Below, in pieces: positions 6,838 through 12,697 of a DNA stretch of 12,958 nt. Origin of the DNA: DASQUP01 sp035641235 (GTDB taxonomy: Bacteria; Actinomycetota; CADDZG01; WHSQ01); contig DASQUP010000246.1 in the NCBI GenBank assembly GCA_035641235.1, positions 1-12,958 on the forward strand, read 5' to 3'. A program made the position numbers and the translations under genes. The notes beneath the pieces were generated by a model. The model made no database searches. It saw nothing but the letters and a program-made list of their open reading frames with translations, and had not been told where the DNA came from. How positions within the stretch are numbered: the first letter of the stretch is position 1; the number at the start of each line of letters is the position of its first letter.

Positions 6838-7676
6838 CGGAACCTCTCCCTGTGGGCAAGGACCGCATCCACGTAGCGCTTCTGTTCCTTGGTGAGCGAT
6901 TTTCCGACCGCGCGCGGGCCGGTGTAGTAGGCGGCCAACGCCTTACGTTCGTTCGGCATCGTGTCGACCATGTGTTTGAGGTATCGGACTCCGAGCCGGA
7001 CGTTGTCGCCCGCGGACTTTACGTCGAGGCTTCCCGTACCGAGCACCGAGTTGACGAAGCGCGCGGTGGCGGGCATCACTTGCATGACGCCGACTGCACC
7101 GGCCTTTGATTTGACCTTCTGCTGCCAGCCGCTCTCCTGCCATGCGACGGCTTTGACCAGAGCCGACTCCACGCCGTATGCGGCCGCTCCTTGCTCGAGC
7201 ACGGACTCGATGTCGGCTCCTACTGCGGCCGGCGCGCCGGCCGATGATCCGACCGGAACACGCAGCGTGCTCCCGGCGATGATGAGGTTCGGATCCTTCA
7301 AACGGTTGAGCCGGGCAAGGGTTGCCGTCGAAGTCCCGTAGCGCGCCGCGATGGAGGAGAGGGTCTCACCGGCACTGACGGTGTGGGTGGTGGTGGCCGT
7401 ACCTGAGCCGGCCGAGCCGGAGACGGCCAGGCGCTGTCCCGCAACGATGAAGTTTGGATCGGAGATGCTGTTCGCCCGCGCTAGCTGCTCGACCGTCGTT
7501 CCGTAGCGGCGCGCGATTCCCGAGAGCGTCTCGCCTCTCCGGACCACGTGGACGCCTGCGTGAGCGACCTGGGAGCCGGCCATCCACATGGCGGCCGCCG
7601 TCCCCACGACCGCCGGCCCGCGCCGCACCGGAGGACGTTTGAGGTGCCGCCCCCTGTAGCGCCTCAGTTTCATCAT
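6834..7676 (-). CDS. Secreted LysM-LysM lytic transglycosylase (SLT domain)
   Basis: 280 residues. The basic N-terminus (MMKLRRYRGRHLKRPPVRRG) plus a hydrophobic stretch and AHA|G at residue 40 form a signal peptide. LysM 1 is about residues 43-85 (HVVRRGETLSGIARRYGTT) and LysM 2 about 98-140 (HTVSAGETLSSIAARYGTS); both bind GlcNAc of peptidoglycan. An SLT transglycosylase domain (about 155-275) follows, with catalytic Glu181 in WQESGW, then GAVGVMQVMPATA and AAYYTG. It should cleave the MurNAc-GlcNAc bond by a non-hydrolytic transglycosylation outside the membrane. Two ATGs occur in tandem (7676 and 7673); the GGAGG upstream is 1-2 bases from the first and 4-5 from the second, so translation may start at Met2. 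The 236-bp region upstream is structured. The 3' end overlaps the preceding plus-strand gene by CTAG. Confidence 0.92.
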   Translation of the reverse strand: MMKLRRYRGRHLKRPPVRRGPAVVGTAAAMWMAGSQVAHAGVHVVRRGETLSGIARRYGTTVEQLARANSISDPNFIVAGQRLAVSGSAGSGTATTTHTVSAGETLSSIAARYGTSTATLARLNRLKDPNLIIAGSTLRVPVGSSAGAPAAVGADIESVLEQGAAAYGVESALVKAVAWQESGWQQKVKSKAGAVGVMQVMPATARFVNSVLGTGSLDVKSAGDNVRLGVRYLKHMVDTMPNERKALAAYYTGPRAVGKSLTKEQKRYVDAVLAHRERFR

Positions 7677-7912
7677 GCCTCCCTCTAATGAACTTCATCA
7701 ACAGAGGCACCTGGGAATACCAGGTAGGCCAGGGGGAGGTCAAGCGATACAAGCTGCGCAGCGTTTGGAGCCGCGAGGATCGCTACGTCCGACCGCGACG
7801 CTGAGCGAGGACGGCGGCGAGCCCGCAGGGCGACTCAAAAACGGTTTGGAGCCCGAGGAGTTCGCCGCCGCCCGCAGCGAGGCTTTGTGGCAGCTAGCGT
7901 TGGGAGCCGGCT
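7677..7912 (-). other. 236-bp structured, repeat-containing spacer between nadA and the LysM gene
   Basis: No gene is supported here. Three related 13-mers lie on the plus strand: AGCGTTTGGAGCC (7760-7772), ACGGTTTGGAGCC (7841-7853) and AGCGTTGGGAGCC (7896-7908). A long inverted repeat pairs 7809-7820 with 7862-7873; in a minus-strand RNA the 12 pairs include one G-U, while in a plus-strand RNA that pair would be A-C, so the structure favours the minus strand. A further 5-bp pair (7799-7803 with 7875-7879) extends it. TTGACC with TATTCC 18 bases later, ending near 7714, is a weak promoter candidate for the LysM gene. It could be the 5' leader of the LysM gene, the nadA 3' end, or a dispersed intergenic repeat. 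Confidence 0.4.
7706..7730 (-). promoter_or_regulatory. Hairpin or operator upstream of the LysM transglycosylase gene
   Basis: GGC-ACCTGG-gaata-CCAGGT-ag-GCC: 6 perfect pairs plus 3 more after a two-base bulge, 30-55 bases upstream of the LysM start. It could be a leader hairpin in the mRNA or a protein-binding palindrome. It overlaps the weak -10 candidate (TATTCC), which would suit an operator. Confidence 0.3.
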
Positions 7913-8890
7913 TTATCCGATGGCGATCATTCGCTCGATTGCGAGGCGCGCCCGGGACGCGATCTCCTCCGGGACGTCGACCTCGTCCGTTCCGGTTTCG
8001 AGGCACCTGAGCAGCTTCGACGGCGTGATCATTTTCATGTAGCCGCACACCGCACCGGGGTTGGCGGCGATCATCTCAGCGCGCGAATTCTCCTGCCGCA
8101 GTCTGTGGAGCATTCCGGTCTCCGTCGCGATGATGAATTCCTTTGCGTTCGACTCGCGCATCCGGCGAACCATCCCACCGGTACCGAGCACGAAGGTTCG
8201 GTCGGCAGGTAGGTCTCCGGTCGAGAGCAAGTACATGCACTGCGACGAGCACCCACACTCCGGATGGATGAGGAGTTCAGCGTCCGGGTGTTCCGCCATC
8301 GTGTCTTGAATGTCAGAGGGCTCAATCCCGGCGTGGACGTGGCACTCCCCCATCCACACTTCGAGCTTCCGGCCCGTCATCCGCTCGACGTGAGCGCCCA
8401 AAAACATGTCGGGACCGAAAAGGATTTTGCGGTCGGCCGGGATTGACTCGACGACCTTGACGGCGTTCGCAGACGTGCAGCAGTAATCGGTCTCTGCTTT
8501 GACCTCGGCCGAAGTGTTTACGTACATCACAACAACCGAGCCGGGGTGTTCGGCTTTCCAGGCGCGCAGCTGATCAGCGGTGATCGAAGCGGCAAGCGAA
8601 CAGCCTGCGTCCTTGTCCGGAATCAGTACCCGTTTCTCGGGAGCCAGGATCTTTGCCGACTCGGCCATGAAGTGAACTCCGCAGAAAACGATCGTGGACT
8701 GATCGACCTCCGCCGCGATGCGGGACAACTCCAGTGAGTCACCAACGTGATCGGCAACGTCTTGAATCGCCGGCACTTGGTAATTGTGGGCAAGGATGAC
8801 CGCATCTTGCTCCCGAGCAATCCTGCGGACTTCGTCCGCCCATGCCTGATCGATTCCCGACCGCTGTGCCTCGGGACTAAGCAGCGTCAA
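7913..8890 (-). CDS. nadA: Quinolinate synthase A
   Basis: Condenses iminoaspartate with dihydroxyacetone phosphate to quinolinate using a [4Fe-4S] cluster, in de novo NAD synthesis. Numbered from the longest frame (328 residues from TTG 8899): LAHNYQVPAIQDVADHVGDS (36-55) with the substrate-binding His-Asn-Tyr, GVHFMAESAKIL (74-85), YVNTSAEVKA (126-135) and HPECGCSSQC (212-221). The expected cluster cysteines are Cys141 (CCTSANA), Cys215 (HPEC) and Cys285 (AVCGYMKMI). Start: GGAGG at 8904-8900 touches TTG 8899 directly but is 9 bases from TTG 8890, so I take 8890. The gene overlaps the end of nadC by 14 bp (23 bp with the longer start), which implies translational coupling. nadB is not in the window. 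Confidence 0.95.
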   Translation of the reverse strand: MTLLSPEAQRSGIDQAWADEVRRIAREQDAVILAHNYQVPAIQDVADHVGDSLELSRIAAEVDQSTIVFCGVHFMAESAKILAPEKRVLIPDKDAGCSLAASITADQLRAWKAEHPGSVVVMYVNTSAEVKAETDYCCTSANAVKVVESIPADRKILFGPDMFLGAHVERMTGRKLEVWMGECHVHAGIEPSDIQDTMAEHPDAELLIHPECGCSSQCMYLLSTGDLPADRTFVLGTGGMVRRMRESNAKEFIIATETGMLHRLRQENSRAEMIAANPGAVCGYMKMITPSKLLRCLETGTDEVDVPEEIASRARLAIERMIAIG

Positions 8891-9731
8891 TTGGCTCAAC
8901 CTCCAATGAAAGGTCTACAGATACCGCGCTGTGGGTCAGCGCACCGATTGAAATCAGATCGACGCCGGTTTCCGCGTACGCACGAACGTTGTCCAGGGTA
9001 ACTCCGCCCGAGGCCTCCAAGACAACCTTTCCACCGGCGCGGGTAACCGCATCCGACACCTGCTCAGGGGTCATGTTGTCGAGCAGTACCGCATCCGCAC
9101 CGGCGGACAGCGCGGCATCGAGCTCGGTCACATTGGTCACCTCGACTTGGATGCGCAGCCCGTGCGGGACGCCTGCCCGAGCGCGGCGCACGGCCTCCGA
9201 CACCCCACCCGCGGCGGCGATGTGGTTGTCCTTGATGAGAACGCCGTCGTCGAGCCCGAAGCGATGATTGCGGCCACCCCCGACTCGGACAGCATATTTC
9301 TCGAAGATGCGGAGCCCCGGAGTGGTCTTTCGTGTGTCCACTATCTGGGCAGGGGTTCCGTTGATCTCATCAACATAGCGGCGCGTGAGCGTTGCTATCC
9401 CCGACAGACGTCCCAGGATGTTGAGCGCCGTACGTTCTGCAGTCAGAATCGTGCGAAGTGATCCCGAGAGTCGAACCAACACCGTTCCAGGGTCGACAAC
9501 CCGGCCATCATCGAGCAGAGGAAGCCACTCGACCGCGCCGCTCGTGTTCTCGAAGCAGGCCCCGGCGACGTCCAGCCCGGCGAGGACGGCTGGCTGACGT
9601 GCCTCGATGGACGCGCGCCCCTTGGCATTGGGAGCGACGACAGCTTCCGTCGTTCTATCCCCGCGGCCGACGTCTTCGGCCAGCCATGAGGTAACGAATC
9701 GGTTGGTTTGCTGCTGATCAAGTTCGGACAT
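8877..9731 (-). CDS. nadC: Nicotinate-nucleotide pyrophosphorylase (carboxylating)
   Basis: 284 residues, ATG 9731 to TAG. It converts quinolinate and PRPP to nicotinate mononucleotide, CO2 and pyrophosphate, the step after NadA; cytosolic, usually dimeric or hexameric. Visible family blocks: LAEDVGRGDRTTEAV (N-terminal half), ERTALNILGRLSGIATLT (helix motif), VDTRKTTPGLRIFEKYAV (basic active-site block, Arg-Lys and Lys), GGGRNHRFGLDDGVLIKDNH (His-Arg and Lys for the substrate carboxylates), EVEVTN-type strand (here VEVTN), DAVLLDNM, and LEASGGVT for the PRPP site. Length matches mycobacterial NadC (about 285). It is the first gene of a nadC-nadA operon, so the order is nadC then nadA and not the more common nadA-nadB-nadC. 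TATTGT lies 8 bases before the ATG. Confidence 0.96.
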   Translation of the reverse strand: MSELDQQQTNRFVTSWLAEDVGRGDRTTEAVVAPNAKGRASIEARQPAVLAGLDVAGACFENTSGAVEWLPLLDDGRVVDPGTVLVRLSGSLRTILTAERTALNILGRLSGIATLTRRYVDEINGTPAQIVDTRKTTPGLRIFEKYAVRVGGGRNHRFGLDDGVLIKDNHIAAAGGVSEAVRRARAGVPHGLRIQVEVTNVTELDAALSAGADAVLLDNMTPEQVSDAVTRAGGKVVLEASGGVTLDNVRAYAETGVDLISIGALTHSAVSVDLSLEVEPIDAA

Positions 9732-9739
9732 CTGAGTTC

Positions 9740-9745
9740 ACAATA
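9740..9745 (-). promoter_or_regulatory. -10 box of the nadC-nadA operon
   Basis: TATTGT on the minus strand fits TANNNT and lies 8 bases before ATG 9731, slightly further than the other leaderless boxes in this window. No Shine-Dalgarno sequence precedes the ATG. The opposite strand reads CACAAT at 9739-9744, a weak -10 pointing the other way, toward the structured leader at 9783. Confidence 0.4.
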
Positions 9746-9782
9746 GGTCAAGGGCGGGGCCCAATGGACAGAAAACCCCAGT

Positions 9783-9829
9783 GAATGGGTCTACCGCTGG
9801 GTTCAACAGCGGGCTGCATTCTCCCATTC
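9783..9829 (+). ncRNA. Nested hairpin upstream of a small ORF; possible structured leader
   Basis: Outer stem GAATGGG (9783-9789) pairs with CCCATTC (9823-9829), 7 bp. Inner stem CCGCTG (9794-9799) pairs with CAGCGG (9807-9812), 6 bp, with loop GGTTCAA. It lies 31 bases before the 32-codon ORF with a good ribosome-binding site. It is not in the nadC mRNA if that starts at 9731. It matches no riboswitch or RNA family that I know. The TTCAA in the loop recalls a tRNA T-arm, but the stem register is wrong and no other tRNA arm is present. Confidence 0.35.
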
Positions 9830-9860
9830 CAGAGACAAGTCCTGATCATGGAGGAATCCC

Positions 9861-9959
9861 ATGGCCCGCGCGGTAACGATGGAAGCTCCCGCAGGAGTTC
9901 GCCCTACTGCCAGGGCCCAGCAAGCCAAGAAGGAGGGGAAGGCCGCATCACGCGCCTGA
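9861..9959 (+). CDS. Small ORF, 32 residues, basic and Ala-rich, unknown function
   Basis: ATG 9861 to TGA 9959. GGAGG at 9850-9854 is 6 bases before the ATG, the clearest Shine-Dalgarno arrangement in the window. The peptide begins MARAVTMEAPAGV and ends in a Lys/Ala-rich tail (QQAKKEGKAASRA), with no hydrophobic segment, so it would be cytosolic and possibly nucleic-acid-binding. It fills the gap between nadC and ilvA, opposite to both. A nested hairpin precedes it. Its stop is UGA, unlike all 12 main genes; reading through this UGA and the next one (9993-9995) would end at TAG 10022, giving SELFDLNRRLR after the first UGA. I do not recognise it; it may be a real small protein or part of an RNA gene. 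Confidence 0.4.
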   Translation: MARAVTMEAPAGVRPTARAQQAKKEGKAASRA

Positions 9960-10018
9960 AGTGAACTGTTCGATCTGAACCGCCGACTCCGATGAATGTG
10001 TGCAAACGGTTCGGGTCT

Positions 10019-11236
10019 TTAGAGACGTTCGACTCCGTAGCCGGCTTCGGCCAAGCGGCTAACCAATTTCTCGATGTGGTCGGGGCCCTTCGTCTCGATC
10101 TGCAGCGCCACGTTGACGTCGTAGACGTGAACCCGTACTCCGGCGCGGTGGTGCTCGACTCCGACGATGTTGGCGCCGAGCTCGGCGATAAGGCCGAGAA
10201 GTTTGTGCAGCGCGCCCGGGCGATCGGGGATGCGCGTGTGGAAAGCGAAGTAGCGACCCGCCGCGCTCAACCCGAAGCGAATCACCCGGAGCAGCAACAG
10301 TGGATCGATGTTGCCGCCCGAAAGGAGCACGAGGACCGGAGCATCCATCAGGCGCGGATACAACATCGTTGCCGCTACACCGGCAGCGCCGGCGGGCTCG
10401 AGCACCAGCTTCATTCGTTCAGCCGTGAAGACGAGCGCTTCGGCGATCGCGTCGTCGCTAACCGTGACGACCTCGTCAACGAGCGCCTGACAGTGAGCAA
10501 GCGTGAGTTCGCCCGGCGTATTCGCCGCGATGCCGTCGGCGATCGTGGTGAGATGCTCGAGGGTCACGGGCTCGCCCTTGTCGAGCGAGGGCAGGAAGGC
10601 GGCTGCGCCTGCGGCCTGCACGCCGATGAGGCGCGTCTTTGGCTTCAGCGCCTTTACCGCCGCCGCCACACCGGAGATGAGACCTCCTCCTCCGACCGGT
10701 ACGACGACGGTCCCGACCTCCGGTAGCTGTTCGACGATCTCGCAGCCGATAGTGCCCTGCCCGGCAATGATGTGCGGATGGTTGAAGGGATGGACCAAGA
10801 CCTTTTCCTTCAGCTCCGCGTACTCGATCGCCGCCCCAAGGGCCGCTCCGATGTCCTTCCCGGTCAAGACCACCTCGGCTCCGTAGCGTTTCGTCGCCTC
10901 GACTTTCGGCAGCGCGGCATCCTCCGGCATGAAGACGGTCGAGGGGCATTCGGACAGCGACGCAGCGAGGGCGACGCCCTGCGCATGATTCCCAGCGGAG
11001 GCTGCGACGACGCCGGCAGCCCGCTCTTCGGGACTCAGGCGGCTGATGCGATTGAAGGCCCCACGAATCTTGAACGAGCCTGTGCGCTGGAGGTTTTCGC
11101 ACTTGATGAAGACCTCCCCGCCCGTGCGATCCGACAGCGCCCGAGACCGATCCAGCGGGGTGAGCACCGCCACGCCCTTCAAGCGCCGGCGCGCATCCTC
11201 GATCTCCTCGATTGATACAAGGGCGGTGGTGGTCAC
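10019..11236 (-). CDS. ilvA: Threonine ammonia-lyase (threonine dehydratase) with C-terminal ACT domain
   Basis: 405 residues, GTG 11236 to TAA. A PLP enzyme that deaminates threonine to 2-oxobutanoate, the first step toward isoleucine, or in catabolism. The PLP lysine is Lys56 in RTGSFKIRGAFN; the asparagine-containing block ASAGNHAQGVA and the phosphate-binding loop PVGGGGLISG follow; SGGNID lies near the end of the catalytic domain. Residues about 328-405 form one ACT domain (FHTRIPDRPGALHKLL... VHVYDVNVALQIET). This length and single ACT match the roughly 400-residue type and not the 510-residue E. coli biosynthetic IlvA with two ACT-like domains. The open frame reaches 11575, but the extra N-terminus is antisense to the DAHP synthase and has no homology-like features, so I place the start at GTG 11236. 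It is divergent from DAHP synthase, 61 bp away. Confidence 0.93.
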   Translation of the reverse strand: MTTTALVSIEEIEDARRRLKGVAVLTPLDRSRALSDRTGGEVFIKCENLQRTGSFKIRGAFNRISRLSPEERAAGVVAASAGNHAQGVALAASLSECPSTVFMPEDAALPKVEATKRYGAEVVLTGKDIGAALGAAIEYAELKEKVLVHPFNHPHIIAGQGTIGCEIVEQLPEVGTVVVPVGGGGLISGVAAAVKALKPKTRLIGVQAAGAAAFLPSLDKGEPVTLEHLTTIADGIAANTPGELTLAHCQALVDEVVTVSDDAIAEALVFTAERMKLVLEPAGAAGVAATMLYPRLMDAPVLVLLSGGNIDPLLLLRVIRFGLSAAGRYFAFHTRIPDRPGALHKLLGLIAELGANIVGVEHHRAGVRVHVYDVNVALQIETKGPDHIEKLVSRLAEAGYGVERL

Positions 11237-11253
11237 AGGCCAATCGTGCCATC

Positions 11254-11266
11254 CAAACCTGGTTTG
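11254..11266. promoter_or_regulatory. 13-bp palindrome in the ilvA/DAHP synthase divergent promoter region
   Basis: CAAACC-T-GGTTTG, a perfect 6+1+6 inverted repeat in the middle of the 61-bp gap. Promoters of both genes must be packed into this gap, so a protein bound here could control both. On the plus strand a poor TTGCGC (11264-11269) and GAGCAT (16 bases later) precede GTG 11298; on the minus strand no convincing -10 is seen. Confidence 0.35.
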
Positions 11267-11297
11267 CGCAGCCTCTCGAACACGCGAGCATTGGAGC

Positions 11298-12638
11298 GTG
11301 AACGATTGGTCCCCCTCCTCCTGGCGCATCAGGGTCGCCCGGCAGCAGCCGGAGTGGCCCGATGCGGACGCGCTCGCCGATGTAGAGCGGGAGCTCCGCT
11401 CCCTTCCTCCGCTTGTGTTTGCGGGCGAGGCCCGGACGCTCAAGGCATCGCTGGGGAGCGCGGCGCGCGGCGAGGCTTTCATACTCCAGGCGGGCGACTG
11501 CGCTGAGTCCTTCCAGGAGTTCTCCGCCGACGCCATCAGGGACAAGCTGAAGATCATCCTCCAGATGGCGGTCATGCTGACCTATGCAGGCGGCCTGCCC
11601 GTGGTGAAGATCGGCCGCATCGCCGGCCAGTTCGCCAAGCCCCGGTCGGCGGCGCACCAGGAGATCGGCGGCGTCGAGCTACCTGTGTTCCGGGGCCATG
11701 CGGTTAACGATTCCCCATTCGATCGCGAGGCACGGCGCGCCGATCCCCGACGGTTGGTGCGCGCGTATCACCAGAGCGCGGCAACGCTCAACCTGCTGCG
11801 AGCGCTGACGAAGGGGGGGTTCGCAGATCTCTCGAAGATCCACGTCTGGAACCAGGAGTTCGTTGCCGGAAGCAAGCAGGGACAGCGATACGAGGCCATC
11901 GCCCGTCAGATCGACCGCGCTCTAAGGTTCATGGCGGCGTGCGGGATCGACCTGAGTGCGGATTCCGCATTGCACGAGGTCGACTTCTACACATCACACG
12001 AGGCTTTGATCCTTGGGTACGAGGAGGCGCTCACACGGCAGGACAGCCTCACCGGCGAGTTCTACGACTGCTCGGCGCACTTCTTGTGGATCGGAGAGCG
12101 CACCCGCAATCTGGACGGCGCCCACGTCGAGTTCCTCGCGGGCATTCGGAACCCGATCGCGTGCAAACTCGGCCCCACCGCCGAGCCGGACGAGGTGCTG
12201 GAGCTGTGCGCCCGCCTGGATCCGGACCACGAGCCGGGCCGCCTGACGTTCGTCGCCAGAATGGGGTCCGCGAACATCGAGACTGTTTTGCCCCCGATCG
12301 TACGGGCCGTCCGGCGCGCCGGGTGGGAAGTACCGTGGGTGTGCGATCCGATGCACGGCAACACGTTCACAACATCGGGAGGGCTCAAGACGCGCCGGTT
12401 CGACGACATCCTCACCGAGCTGAAGGGATTCTTCGTCGTCCACCAGCAGGAGGGCACGACGCCTGCGGGCGTTCACCTCGAGCTGACCCACGAAGACGTT
12501 ACGGAATGCCTGGGCGGCGCCGAGGAGGTCCTCGACGCCCACCTCGACAGGCGCTACGAGGCCCTGTGCGACCCGCGGCTCAATGCGCGCCAGAGCCTCG
12601 ACCTGGCCTTCGAACTGGCCGAGATGCTCCAGGCCTAG
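11298..12638 (+). CDS. aroG: 3-deoxy-D-arabino-heptulosonate-7-phosphate (DAHP) synthase, class II
   Basis: 446 residues, GTG 11298 to TAG 12638. It condenses phosphoenolpyruvate with erythrose 4-phosphate to DAHP, the entry to the shikimate pathway. The metal ligands of the M. tuberculosis enzyme (Cys87, His369, Glu411, Asp441) correspond to Cys68 (QAGDCAES), His353 (DPMHGNT), Glu395 (HLELT) and Asp425 (CDPRLN); the last three keep a constant offset of 16. Other blocks: WSPSSWR near the N-terminus, KIGRIAGQFAKPRS, YHQSAATLNLLRA, TSHEALILGYEEALTR, and HFLWIGERTR. I set the start at GTG 11298 because QQPEWPD is where class II enzymes begin and because the region before it is the divergent promoter. 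The short N-terminus may lack part of the regulatory extension of the mycobacterial enzyme. The gene is followed directly by the palindromic terminator. Confidence 0.95.
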   Translation: MNDWSPSSWRIRVARQQPEWPDADALADVERELRSLPPLVFAGEARTLKASLGSAARGEAFILQAGDCAESFQEFSADAIRDKLKIILQMAVMLTYAGGLPVVKIGRIAGQFAKPRSAAHQEIGGVELPVFRGHAVNDSPFDREARRADPRRLVRAYHQSAATLNLLRALTKGGFADLSKIHVWNQEFVAGSKQGQRYEAIARQIDRALRFMAACGIDLSADSALHEVDFYTSHEALILGYEEALTRQDSLTGEFYDCSAHFLWIGERTRNLDGAHVEFLAGIRNPIACKLGPTAEPDEVLELCARLDPDHEPGRLTFVARMGSANIETVLPPIVRAVRRAGWEVPWVCDPMHGNTFTTSGGLKTRRFDDILTELKGFFVVHQQEGTTPAGVHLELTHEDVTECLGGAEEVLDAHLDRRYEALCDPRLNARQSLDLAFELAEMLQA

Positions 12639-12697
12639 CCCGTTCTTTTCTTCCTAGAGCGTCTACCAGGCGCATAGAGAAGAAAAGAACGGGCTAG
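12635..12697. terminator. 63-nt near-perfect hairpin, probable bidirectional terminator between DAHP synthase and selW-like genes
   Basis: Arms CTAGCCCGTTCTTTTCTTC (12635-12653) and its exact complement (12679-12697), 19 bp without mismatch. Inside, CTA (12654-12656) pairs with TAG (12675-12677) after a one-base bulge, and GCGTCT (12659-12664) pairs with AGGCGC (12668-12673) with one G-U, leaving loop ACC. Both stop codons (TAG 12636-12638 and TAG 12696-12694) are within the arms. There is no U-tract after the stem on either strand, so it would be the U-less hairpin type reported for actinobacteria. Confidence 0.65.

Noticed and set aside
7688..7804. 38-codon plus-strand ORF (MNFINRGTWEYQVGQGEVKR...) in the LysM upstream spacer
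   Set aside because: The composition looks protein-like, but there is no ribosome site or -10 at the right distance, and it is opposite to the LysM leader. Not enough support.
7677..7912. ydaO-type c-di-AMP riboswitch upstream of the LysM gene
   Set aside because: The context fits, but I cannot find the conserved GGGGA(A)CC or GGGGUGAAUC blocks on the minus strand.
9794..9812. CCGCTG-GGTTCAA-CAGCGG as a tRNA T-arm
   Set aside because: In a T-arm the seven-base loop should start with TTC; here it starts GGTTC. No acceptor, D or anticodon arm can be drawn around it.
11046..11297. Upstream extension of the DAHP synthase frame to 530 residues
   Set aside because: It overlaps ilvA in antisense and crosses the shared promoter region. 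Class II enzymes begin near the QQPEWPD block.
11237..11575. Upstream extension of the ilvA frame to 518 residues
   Set aside because: It is antisense to the DAHP synthase gene and Ser/Ala/Arg-rich. IlvA family sequence begins right after GTG 11236.
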